NCBI GenBank assembly: GCA_034409055.1
Contig: DAOUMU010000571.1
Coordinates: forward strand, 1 to 26,291
Length of the DNA: 26,291 bases
DNA from: DAOUMU01 sp034409055
Lineage (GTDB): Bacteria > Chloroflexota > Anaerolineae > 4572-78 > J111
Reading direction: 5' to 3'
Shown here: one piece after another, positions 14,551 through 21,037 of the stretch
Numbering within the stretch: position 1 is the first letter of the stretch
Layout: each line of letters begins with the position of its first letter
Program-made: the position numbers and the translations under genes
The notes under the pieces: generated by a model
What the model saw: the letters and a program-made list of their open reading frames with translations, nothing else
The model's database searches: none
What the model was told of the DNA's origin: nothing

Positions 14551-15413
14551 TCACCTCAACGAAGAATCCGCGTATTATTCAGGCTCGAAAATTAACCCAG
14601 CGTAAGCATCGTCTCCGGCAAAATCGCTTTCTGGTAGAGGGGTTGCAATTACTGGCTATGGCCATGCAGGTTACGAGCACATCTCCCACTCAGTCCAGGA
14701 TCAAACCCCAGCAAGTCTTTTACAGTGAAGCCCTCTTCACCGGAGAAACCGCCCCCCGCCTGTTAACTCAACTGATCGAGGTCGGAGCCGAACCGATCCC
14801 GGTTGCCCCCGAGGTAATGGACACCCTCTCTGAACGCGACACTTCACAGGGGCTGGCCGTCACCTTTGCTTTGCGCGAGTTAGAGAGGTCAATCGACCAA
14901 CTCAAACTGACCATCTCTCAACCGACAGGACAAATGCCTGCCAACCTCATCCTCATTCTCGACAAACTCCAGGACCCCGGCAATCTAGGAACGCTGATTC
15001 GTACTGCCGATGCAGTTGGCGTGCGGGCCGTGATTCTGCTAGAGCCCTGTGTTGATCCTTTTGATCCCAAAACGGTGCGCGGCACGATGGGTTCCATTTT
15101 TACCGTACCTTTCGCCCGAACGAAAAATGTCGACGCGTTGTTGCCCAGTCTGGCCAAAATGGGCTACCATTTGGTTGGGGCCGAGGCAAAGCGAGGCCAT
15201 CCTCCCTGGCAACGGGATATCCTGACCGGTTCGGTCGGCCTGGTTTTGGGTAATGAAGCCCGGGGGCTTAGCCCGGAACTACATCACCATCTGGTCGACT
15301 ACGTCAGCCTGCCATTACAGCCCCAGGTTGACAGCCTGAATGTGGCCATTGCCGGGGGGGTCTTGATGTATGAGTGGTTGCGGATCAATACATCGAATGG
15401 CTTGGAGCTTTAA
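14547..15413 (+). CDS. TrmH/SpoU-family RNA 2'-O-methyltransferase
   Basis: 288 residues. The N-terminal RNA-binding domain (~1-110) begins MITSTKNPRIIQARKLTQRK, followed by FLVEGLQLL, typical of RlmB/TrmH-type enzymes. The C-terminal SPOUT knot has motif 1 LDKLQDPGNLGTLIRTADAV, motif 2 LVLGNEARGLSPEL and motif 3 VSLPLQPQVDSLNVAIAGGV. It transfers methyl from SAM to a ribose 2'-OH of rRNA or tRNA; the exact nucleotide is not deducible. ATG 14547 overlaps the aminotransferase stop (ATGA), so the longer frame from a TTG at 14445 is rejected. It ends 23 nt from the convergent gene at 15437, with no clear terminator between them. Confidence 0.9.
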   Translation: MITSTKNPRIIQARKLTQRKHRLRQNRFLVEGLQLLAMAMQVTSTSPTQSRIKPQQVFYSEALFTGETAPRLLTQLIEVGAEPIPVAPEVMDTLSERDTSQGLAVTFALRELERSIDQLKLTISQPTGQMPANLILILDKLQDPGNLGTLIRTADAVGVRAVILLEPCVDPFDPKTVRGTMGSIFTVPFARTKNVDALLPSLAKMGYHLVGAEAKRGHPPWQRDILTGSVGLVLGNEARGLSPELHHHLVDYVSLPLQPQVDSLNVAIAGGVLMYEWLRINTSNGLEL

Positions 15414-15436
15414 TTGCGGCCTGGTCGCGTTAAGTT

Positions 15437-17674
15437 TTATTCTCTATGATGCCTTGGTAAAGTTACGAAGAAGGTACTTCCCTCACCCACTCTGGATTCA
15501 ACCCAGACTGTACCCCCTAATTTATTGGCTGCTTTCTTGACAATGGCCAGACCAATACCGGTGCCCTCGTACGTTTCGCTGGTGTAGAGTCGCTCGAACA
15601 CCCGGAAGATTTGCTCGTGGTATCGGGGATCAATACCAATCCCATTATCCCGCACGAAAAACTGATAGCTTTCTGCATCGACCGATTGCCAACCGAGTTC
15701 AAGCACCTTGGGTGAGGCATGATTAAATTTGACTCCATTGAGAATGAGATTCTGGTAAATCTGCCGGAGCAAGACCGGCTCAGTCTCAAGGGTGGGCCAC
15801 TCTTCCGCCATAATAATCTCGACATCCGGTAGCAGGTCCAGTGAAGTGACTAACTCCCGCAGAAAAGCGCCAATGTTGATGGGGTCGATGAACATCGTTT
15901 GCCGCCCAATCCGCGACAGTGCCAACAGATCTTCGACCAACAGTTCCGCTTCATGGACAGCACGGCCAAGACCATCAAGATAGATCTTGTGTTCACCGGT
16001 CAGCGTGTCTGCCAGGTCTTCCTGCAAAAAGTCGGCGTAGTTATGAATAGCCCGGAGGGGGGCTCTAACGTCGTGGGAAACAACGTAGGCATATTGGGCC
16101 AGTTCTGCGTTTGCTTCCTTGAGTTCGCTGGCGTATCGTTGTAACTGTTCCTCTGCTTGTTTGCGTTCGGTAATATCCCGGCCTACCGATTGGTACTCGA
16201 CCAGACGATCCTGTTCGTCAAATATGGCTCGATTGGTCCACTGCTGCCAGCGGATTTCCTGACCGGATAATACAACCCGGTATTCCATCGTCGCCACCGG
16301 ATTCCCCTGATCCAGGGAAGTAAGATGCTTTTTTACCTTGTCCTGATCTTCTACAAAGATAAAGGACATACAGTTGTGTCCGATCAATTCTGCCCGCTTC
16401 TTACCAAAATAACTGCAGTAGGCTTCATTCACCAAAGTGAGCGTGCCATCGGGTAGAAAACGGCAAATCAGGTCTGTCTGATCCTCAAGAATAGCCTGAT
16501 AGCGTTTCTGGTTTTGGCGCACCGACTCCTCTGCCTGCTTTTGCAGCGTAATATCCTCGAATAAAACGCCTACACAGTTGTTGGGAAGTGGAAAGGCCCG
16601 GACCGACAACCAGGTTTCCGAGATACGATCATCACTATAATACACCTCTTCTTCGAGTTCTACCGTCTTGCCCGTGCGAATAATATCTGCGTATATCTGT
16701 GAAACTCCTTTCTGGCGGAGCCCCGGGAAGCACTCATCGATTGTTTTTCCCAGCACCTCTTGCATAGCCAGGCCAGTGGCTTGTGAGGCCGCCGGATTGG
16801 TGGCAATCATTCTGAGAGTAGAATCATCCTCCGGATTCTCCAGATGATAGACGTGCAGCCCCACCTGCATATTATTGACAATATCTGCATAGTGGCGAAT
16901 AGCCTCCTCCGTTTGCTTGTGCTCGGTAATGTCTTGGGCCGCCCCGTAGATACGTACCACACGGTCATTAACTTCATCCAATACCGGCCGGCTGTAATCA
17001 CGCCACCAGCGCACTTCACCACTTTTAGTAATGACTCGATGTTCGCTTACATCTGGTTGGCCGGAGAGCAAAATTCGGGTGTGCTGCCGAAAAATAGGCA
17101 GATCATCAGGATGGATGATACGCTCCCAGCCATACGTATCGATTTCGTCGGGGGTAAAACCAATTATGCGGGTAAAAGCCTCGGTCAGCCATTCCAGTCC
17201 ATAGGTGCCGTCCGGCTCGACGCGGAAGCTGTAAGCATAGTCGGAGATAAGTTCGGAGATAGCCCGGTAGCGCGCTTCACTCTCTCTCAGCTTTCTATCC
17301 ATCTTATGCTTATAGAGAGCCATCTCGATGGTGCTGCGCAGCTCTCTGAGCTCGAATGGTTTGAGGACGTAGCCAAAGGGGTCAGTGATCTTGGCTCGTT
17401 GCAGGGTCTTTTCATCGGCATAACCGGTCAGGTAGACCACCGGGATATCAAAACGGGACCGAATCTCTTCCGCCGCTGCCACGCCGTCCATTGCACCCTG
17501 TAGCTTGATATCCATCAGGACCAAATCCGGCTGCATCTCCACTGCCTTTTGCACTGCCTCCTCCCCGGAAACGGCCACAGCCGAGGCCCTATAGCCTATA
17601 CTTTCTAGCTCGTTTCGGATGTTTTCGGCAATGATCAGTTCGTCCTCAACAACCAAGATGTGCACATCTGTCAT
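15437..17674 (-). CDS. REC-PAS-PAS-PAS histidine kinase
   Basis: 745 residues, soluble. The N-terminal receiver domain (5-118) has D11, phospho-acceptor D55 (DLVLMDIKLQG), YLTGYAD and the conserved Lys in YVLKPFE. Three PAS/PAC units follow (~130-255, 260-385 and 388-508, ending GAAQDITEHKQ, LFEDITLQKQ and GRDITERKQ). The HisKA is of the phytochrome-like type (AYVVSHDVRAPLRAIHNY, His534), and the HATPase (VRDNGIGIDPRYHEQIF, TGIGLAIVKK) completes it. It would receive phosphoryl groups on REC and sense signals through PAS to control its kinase output. ATG 17674 (TTAGGA upstream) is preferred over the TTG at 17689. It is probably monocistronic. Confidence 0.92.
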   Translation of the reverse strand: MTDVHILVVEDELIIAENIRNELESIGYRASAVAVSGEEAVQKAVEMQPDLVLMDIKLQGAMDGVAAAEEIRSRFDIPVVYLTGYADEKTLQRAKITDPFGYVLKPFELRELRSTIEMALYKHKMDRKLRESEARYRAISELISDYAYSFRVEPDGTYGLEWLTEAFTRIIGFTPDEIDTYGWERIIHPDDLPIFRQHTRILLSGQPDVSEHRVITKSGEVRWWRDYSRPVLDEVNDRVVRIYGAAQDITEHKQTEEAIRHYADIVNNMQVGLHVYHLENPEDDSTLRMIATNPAASQATGLAMQEVLGKTIDECFPGLRQKGVSQIYADIIRTGKTVELEEEVYYSDDRISETWLSVRAFPLPNNCVGVLFEDITLQKQAEESVRQNQKRYQAILEDQTDLICRFLPDGTLTLVNEAYCSYFGKKRAELIGHNCMSFIFVEDQDKVKKHLTSLDQGNPVATMEYRVVLSGQEIRWQQWTNRAIFDEQDRLVEYQSVGRDITERKQAEEQLQRYASELKEANAELAQYAYVVSHDVRAPLRAIHNYADFLQEDLADTLTGEHKIYLDGLGRAVHEAELLVEDLLALSRIGRQTMFIDPINIGAFLRELVTSLDLLPDVEIIMAEEWPTLETEPVLLRQIYQNLILNGVKFNHASPKVLELGWQSVDAESYQFFVRDNGIGIDPRYHEQIFRVFERLYTSETYEGTGIGLAIVKKAANKLGGTVWVESRVGEGSTFFVTLPRHHRE

Positions 17675-17715
17675 TGTCCTAACCCCCAAAGCTCAATACT
17701 TATCATATTGGGTAT

Positions 17716-17743
17716 AGTATACATCATAGACAAGTTGACACAA
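17716..17743 (-). promoter_or_regulatory. Possible promoter of the REC-PAS histidine kinase
   Basis: Minus strand: TTGTGT (17743-17738), 16-nt spacer, TATACT (17721-17716). The -10 lies in a small palindrome GTATAGTATAC. The leader would be ~35 nt. The -35 is a poor match, so confidence is low. Confidence 0.35.
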
Positions 17744-17745
17744 TT

Positions 17746-18948
17746 TCAAGTCCGGCGAGGGCGAGGTCGCCTTTTGCTTCGCCCCCGGCGATCTCCACCC
17801 CCAACATCCGTAGCCCCGGCATCCGTAACTCCGACATCCGTAGCCCCGGCATCCGTAGCCCCGGCATCCCTATGCCGGGGTGAGGCGAGTTCTTCTAAGC
17901 CTGGACTGATTTCTCCAGGCGTCCAGGTGTGGGCTGTCTCGAGCATCGCCTCAATATTCTCGGCCGGCATGCCTGGCGAGACCCCACCCCCCACCGACAG
18001 AATCATTCCGCCACCCGGCGCAGCTTTATCCAAACAGGCCCTGGCCCACTGGGCCACTACTTCTGGCGACTCCCGGACACCCACATCCAGCGGGGGCACG
18101 TTACCCATCATCGCCACCCGATAGCCCATTGTGGTTTTTACCTGGGCAATATCGACTTTATGGGTAAAGTTGAATACATCGAAGTTGGCTTCGGCAAAAG
18201 CCGCGTAGAGATGGGCACAGGGCGTATCGTTGTGGTAGACGCGAATCAAACCATCAAATTCATCAAAAATGCGCTGCAGGCGGGGGGCGACGAACTCGTT
18301 GTAGTGTTCTAAAGAAACCATGCCGACAATGTCGTCCAACAGCATAATCCCTTCGGGTTCGTGCAGTTGCTCGAGCTGGGCGTGCAGCCAACGAATGATA
18401 GAGGTCGTGGCCGTATCCAAAAATTTACTAATCTCTCTGGGGTGGGTGACCAGGCCCATCATCAAATCAGAGATACCCATCACCCAGCCGGCGGTCACCA
18501 TCGGCCCGCGGGCGGCCACCATTTTAATCCCCAGCCCCTCGGCGCGCAATCGCTCCTCGGCGTGCTTATACAGGCGTAGAGCCAACGGCATAAATCCGGC
18601 CTCATACGGATCGGCCACAGCTACCTCAGCCCACAGAGTAGGGTCGGTGGCGACGGGTTCAATCGATGGGGGCCGGTCCTCATGAAAATGAACCCGGGCC
18701 CCAAAGGCCGATGGCTCGGCAGCCATACCGTACTCCACCCAAAAACCGGGAAGCCAAATCGCGTCTGGAAAGCGGTCCAGCAGGCTCCGGTGGATATCGA
18801 ACCATTTGTCGGGCAGAAGAAAGAAATCCAGGGTATTGATCCCGGCATAGCCGGGCAGCCAGGGACTATCCACAATGAAGGCCACCGGCACCTGATCTGG
18901 CTCCTCCAGGCGAGCGGCTTGTTTAAATCGTTCCCAAGGGGTTGTCAT
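17746..18948 (-). CDS. URO-D (uroporphyrinogen decarboxylase/methyltransferase) family protein with a repeat-derived tail
   Basis: 400 residues. Residues 1-~350 have the TIM-barrel pattern of the URO-D superfamily: TTPWERFKQAARLEEPDQVP, GPMVTAGWVMGI, MLLDDIVGMVS, YHNDTPC and FNFTHKVDIAQVK, then SVGGGVSPGMPAENI. In non-haem settings this family includes corrinoid-dependent methyltransferases (MtaA/CmuA type) and functionally unassigned members. The YHNDTPC stretch sits where such enzymes bind zinc, but the classic HxC motif is not evident, so function is only family-level. ATG 18948 has GGAGG nine nt upstream. Residues 355-400 (AGATD-type repeats, then RRGRSKRRPRPRRT) are encoded by 15-nt tandem repeats and palindromes and are unlikely to belong to the fold. 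Confidence 0.8.
   Translation of the reverse strand: MTTPWERFKQAARLEEPDQVPVAFIVDSPWLPGYAGINTLDFFLLPDKWFDIHRSLLDRFPDAIWLPGFWVEYGMAAEPSAFGARVHFHEDRPPSIEPVATDPTLWAEVAVADPYEAGFMPLALRLYKHAEERLRAEGLGIKMVAARGPMVTAGWVMGISDLMMGLVTHPREISKFLDTATTSIIRWLHAQLEQLHEPEGIMLLDDIVGMVSLEHYNEFVAPRLQRIFDEFDGLIRVYHNDTPCAHLYAAFAEANFDVFNFTHKVDIAQVKTTMGYRVAMMGNVPPLDVGVRESPEVVAQWARACLDKAAPGGGMILSVGGGVSPGMPAENIEAMLETAHTWTPGEISPGLEELASPRHRDAGATDAGATDVGVTDAGATDVGGGDRRGRSKRRPRPRRT
17757..17880. repeat. 15-nt tandem repeat and palindromes inside the 3' end of the URO-D gene
   Basis: Five 15-nt units of ATCCGTAGCCCCGGC type occupy 17806-17880 (the second and last are degenerate). The last unit closes an 8-bp hairpin CCCCGGCA/TGCCGGGG (17859-17880). 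Adjacent at ~17763-17795 is another inverted repeat (GAGGTCGCC against GGCGATCTC, one mismatch). On the minus strand the tandem array encodes AGATD/VGVTD pentapeptides. Confidence 0.8.
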
Positions 18949-19048
18949 TGTATATTACCTCCACAAAATTATTCTTAATCTCAGTTCTGGATCATCAAAC
19001 ACATCATACATGATTTGCCCTAAACCGCGCAACTCGGTGAGCGTTTGA

Positions 19049-19191
19049 GTAACTACCTACCATGTCATTCTGAACGAGCGCAGCGAGTGAAGAATCCCCA
19101 AGGTTTTGGTAAAGTAGGCCTCTTTTGGGCCAAAGTTTCGGAGATTCCTCGTCGCTGCGCTCCTCGGAATGACATGAGGGTAGGCAGTTAC
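19049..19191. mobile_element. MITE-like palindromic element, copy 2 (143 bp, 8-bp target duplication)
   Basis: The same element as 10397-10581. It begins GTAACTACCTACC and ends with the inverted GGTAGGCAGTTAC, with arms of ~60 nt (CATTCTGAACGAGCGCAGCG on the left, the inverse with GAGCGCAGCGACGAGG on the right) meeting near GGCCTCTTTTGGGCC. It is flanked by GCGTTTGA at 19041-19048 and 19192-19199. It is near full-length palindromic and lacks the paired insertion of copy 1, so it is probably closer to the ancestral form. The 18949-19048 stretch upstream holds only the URO-D RBS region. Confidence 0.8.
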
Positions 19192-19317
19192 GCGTTTGAG
19201 TTAATAGGTCCACAAATTAGACAAAATCCCCAAATTTTTGGGTGGTGCACATCCCAAATAGCTGGTAAAATTAAGATAATCCCAATTTGCAAACAGTTTA
19301 AAGGACAGAGTGGAATT

Positions 19318-19431
19318 ATGGATCAATACCCCCGTTGGCTTCCCTGGCTTAGCATCCTCGTCGGCATGGTGATTGGAATTATTTTAGATACTCGTTCAGG
19401 TCATCACTATAGAAACCAACCCAATCGATAG
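19318..19431 (+). CDS. Hypothetical 37-residue single-span membrane protein
   Basis: A small ORF starting MDQYPRWLPWLSILVGMVIG, continuing into IILDTRSGHH and ending RNQPNR. Residues ~7-24 form a convincing hydrophobic helix between an aromatic N-terminus and a polar, basic C-terminus. A possible RBS (AAAGGA) lies 12 nt upstream, which is far; GTGG is nearer. It stands alone ~125 nt after the MITE. I do not recognise the family. The composition looks like a real membrane segment, but a chance ORF this short cannot be excluded. Confidence 0.4.
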   Translation: MDQYPRWLPWLSILVGMVIGIILDTRSGHHYRNQPNR

Positions 19432-19486
19432 ACCACCTGTCTAAAACCAATACCTTCAAATGCCCTCATTTTTTGAGAAGATACCA

Positions 19487-19556
19487 AGGACGTTCCCAAA
19501 CGGGGCAAACGGAGTTTGTTGGGCAAGGACGTTTCCAAACCTGGAGGTTTGGGAAC
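19487..19556. repeat. Palindromic repeat pair, no T-tract
   Basis: A strong hairpin GTTTCCAAACC-TGGA-GGTTTGGGAAC (19531-19556, one mismatch) is preceded by a related half unit (CGTTCCCAAAC, 19491-19501, and GTTTGTTGGG). The AAGGACGTT motif occurs before both units. Neither strand has a following U-run, so it is better described as a REP-like dispersed palindrome than a terminator. Together with the small ORF it accounts for 19432-19582. Confidence 0.55.
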
Positions 19557-19582
19557 AAAGGAAAAAAGAGTTTTGAGTTTTG

Positions 19583-19656
19583 TTAGGGGGTAACTTCTGT
19601 GACACCAGCCGGGCCATTGAGGATTACGATTAACTGATTTAAACCATCATGGTCAT
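19583..19656 (-). pseudogene. Remnant of a retropepsin-like protease gene
   Basis: The start codon survives: ATG at 19656-19654 overlaps the DUF5678 stop as ATGA, exactly as in the intact pair at 9898. After MTMMV a stop follows. In another frame, 19642-19583 encodes LNQLIVILNGPAGVTEVTP and a stop, matching the C-terminal LNRLILLLDGPHAETRIL of the intact protease at 9512-9901. The catalytic DTG core is gone. Essentially the whole middle of the gene (about 100 codons) has been deleted, leaving both ends. Confidence 0.65.
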
Positions 19657-20044
19657 CTCACAAAGCGGGGTGAACGAAAGACAAAAGGTTGGGGTAACCG
19701 GGGCAACACCTGCCGGATTAGAACGACAGACTCGGGGTAACGGGCATCAATTCGTTGAACCAGAGCCAACTCGTCAAGGTCGTGGTCAACTACGGTACCC
19801 TGATGAAAGGCGACATATTGGTGGGGATATTGCTCCCATAGGTCGGGGTGCATTGTTTCAAAAGTTGTCACCTCACGCTGCATCGCCCCTCTGTGTTTAT
19901 TGACGTGCAGGGGCGGGAAAGCTGAGAGAATCGTTTCTGTCAGAATTTCCGTGACCGGGCGGTTGGTTGGTTGGTTGACTTAGCCATATCTTCAGCTTGC
20001 CGGTAAACATTATGAGGGATGGTCAGGGTTATTTGAGTGCCCAT
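19653..20044 (-). pseudogene. Frameshifted RHH-DUF5678 gene (second copy)
   Basis: From ATG 20044 (AAGGAGG six nt upstream) the frame reads MGTQITLTIPHNVYRQAEDM, then AKSTNQPT, and stops at 19940. Shifting frame at an (AACC)4 tract (19961-19976) continues as NRPVTEILTETILSAFPPLH and runs to 19653 through the DUF5678 signature (YPHQYVAFHQGTVVDHD, VVLI, FVFRSPRFVR). The head is a clear RHH-type strand-helix-helix. Two or five AACC units would restore one ~130-codon frame. If slippage is active the gene could be phase-variable and not dead, but loss of its protease partner argues for decay. From an internal ATG at 19883 a 76-aa DUF5678-only product could still be made. Confidence 0.7.
19961..19976. 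repeat. (GGTT)4 / (AACC)4 tetranucleotide tract at a frame break
   Basis: Four perfect GGTT units on the plus strand (AACC in the gene) lie exactly where the two in-frame halves of the DUF5678 gene part. Four units put the halves out of frame; a change to two or five units (plus or minus a multiple of three units from there) restores it. Confidence 0.8.
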
Positions 20045-20074
20045 ATAATACCTCCTTCAACATGGTTGCCTGAA

Positions 20075-20083
20075 ATTATAACA
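20075..20083 (-). promoter_or_regulatory. Extended -10 promoter of the second DUF5678 locus
   Basis: Minus-strand TGT-TATAAT (20083-20075) is a perfect extended -10. No clear -35 is seen. The predicted leader is ~24 nt and contains the AAGGAGG ribosome binding site before ATG 20044. The promoter and RBS are intact although the downstream genes are broken. Confidence 0.5.
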
Positions 20084-20148
20084 GAAAGCAAACCATTTAG
20101 CGAGTTAACTTTGGCCGTAATTTGATGTAATCTCCAATTACCAATCTC

Positions 20149-20901
20149 CTATATACCATCCAGGGTGCCTAGCCGTTTATGGCGATACGGGCCACGGTTT
20201 TCGGGAGGAAACAGTCTGGCAATCTGTTGCATCGTCAAATCGGCTAAGGCATCCAGGCGCTGTCTTTTGGCCCGGCCCCGCAAATTTTGATCCAAAGTCA
20301 GTGGGCCAAAGACGGGTCCGATGCGTAAGGTAATGTGAGTGCGTTGAAAACGCATCAGGTTCGGCAAAATTTGCTCTGTGCCTATGAGACCGATTGGTAA
20401 AAGATGGGCTTGACTCTCCACGGCCAGAAGGGCAACACCCGTTCGAGGATTGGTTAACTGGGCATTATACCGCGAGGCGTGGTCAGCGATGCTATTAATC
20501 ATCTCCCCCTGAGCGACCAGGTCGGCCACACCAGGATCAATGCCCCCCTCAGGGAAAACGCCTATAACGCCCCCCTGGTCTAGCACTCTCAGGGCTTGAC
20601 GTAACGCTTTTCGATCAACCTGCCCCCGCCAAATGGGTATTCCGTTAAATATATTGATGAATAAGCGGACAAACCAGCGATTCTGTGACTCGGTTGCAAC
20701 CAGAAAAGCAGGTTGAAAAGGTAGAAACGCCGTCAACAGGGGCGCATCAAACCAACTGAAATGATTTGAAATCAGAATTAGCGATTTCGCTTCCGGTAAG
20801 TTTTCTTGGCCATCAATCGTGACTCGAAACACAAATCTACCCACCATCTGGGCCAGGATCAACAGACACCGTTGAACCATAGATTTAGCTAAAGCTTTCA
20901 C
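20149..20901 (-). CDS. PlsC-type glycerolipid acyltransferase
   Basis: 250 residues of the lysophosphatidate acyltransferase family. Motif I is NHFSWFD (HX4D, His47 and Asp52), the Arg-containing block is IPIWRGQVDRKAL, and motif III is VFPEGG (Glu118); later PIGLIGTEQIL and LRIGPVFGPL follow. It acylates a lysophospholipid or similar glycerol-phosphate acceptor at the membrane. The longest frame (ATG 20970) starts inside the upstream terminator hairpin and cannot be right. GTG 20901 follows GGAGG at eight nt and gives a normal family length; ATG 20880 is an internal alternative without an RBS. It stands alone, with no lipid genes beside it. Confidence 0.88.
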   Translation of the reverse strand: MKALAKSMVQRCLLILAQMVGRFVFRVTIDGQENLPEAKSLILISNHFSWFDAPLLTAFLPFQPAFLVATESQNRWFVRLFINIFNGIPIWRGQVDRKALRQALRVLDQGGVIGVFPEGGIDPGVADLVAQGEMINSIADHASRYNAQLTNPRTGVALLAVESQAHLLPIGLIGTEQILPNLMRFQRTHITLRIGPVFGPLTLDQNLRGRAKRQRLDALADLTMQQIARLFPPENRGPYRHKRLGTLDGI

Positions 20902-20930
20902 GCTTTCCCCCTCCCTGTATCGCTCGCAAA

Positions 20931-20969
20931 CACAAAAATTTGCCTGCATCAAACTGAAAGATGCAGGCA
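20931..20969 (-). terminator. Rho-independent terminator of the VWA lipoprotein gene
   Basis: A perfect 10-bp stem TGCCTGCATC/GATGCAGGCA (20941-20950 with 20960-20969) with a nine-base loop is followed on the minus strand by AATTTTTGTG. It lies ~70 nt after the VWA stop and just before the PlsC RBS, so it separates the two genes. Confidence 0.8.
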
Positions 20970-21037
20970 TTTTATCGACAATTGACTATCCTGGCAACTA
21001 GCAGGATTGTCGTAATTAAAATGTAAGCACTTGCTGC

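Noticed and set aside
19045..19431. 128-codon plus-strand frame
   Set aside because: Its first 90 codons are MITE and intergenic sequence; only the last 37 codons look protein-like and are listed as a separate small ORF.
19531..19556. Strong hairpin considered as a terminator
   Set aside because: Neither strand has a U-rich run after the stem, and a related half unit lies next to it, so a REP-like repeat is the better description.
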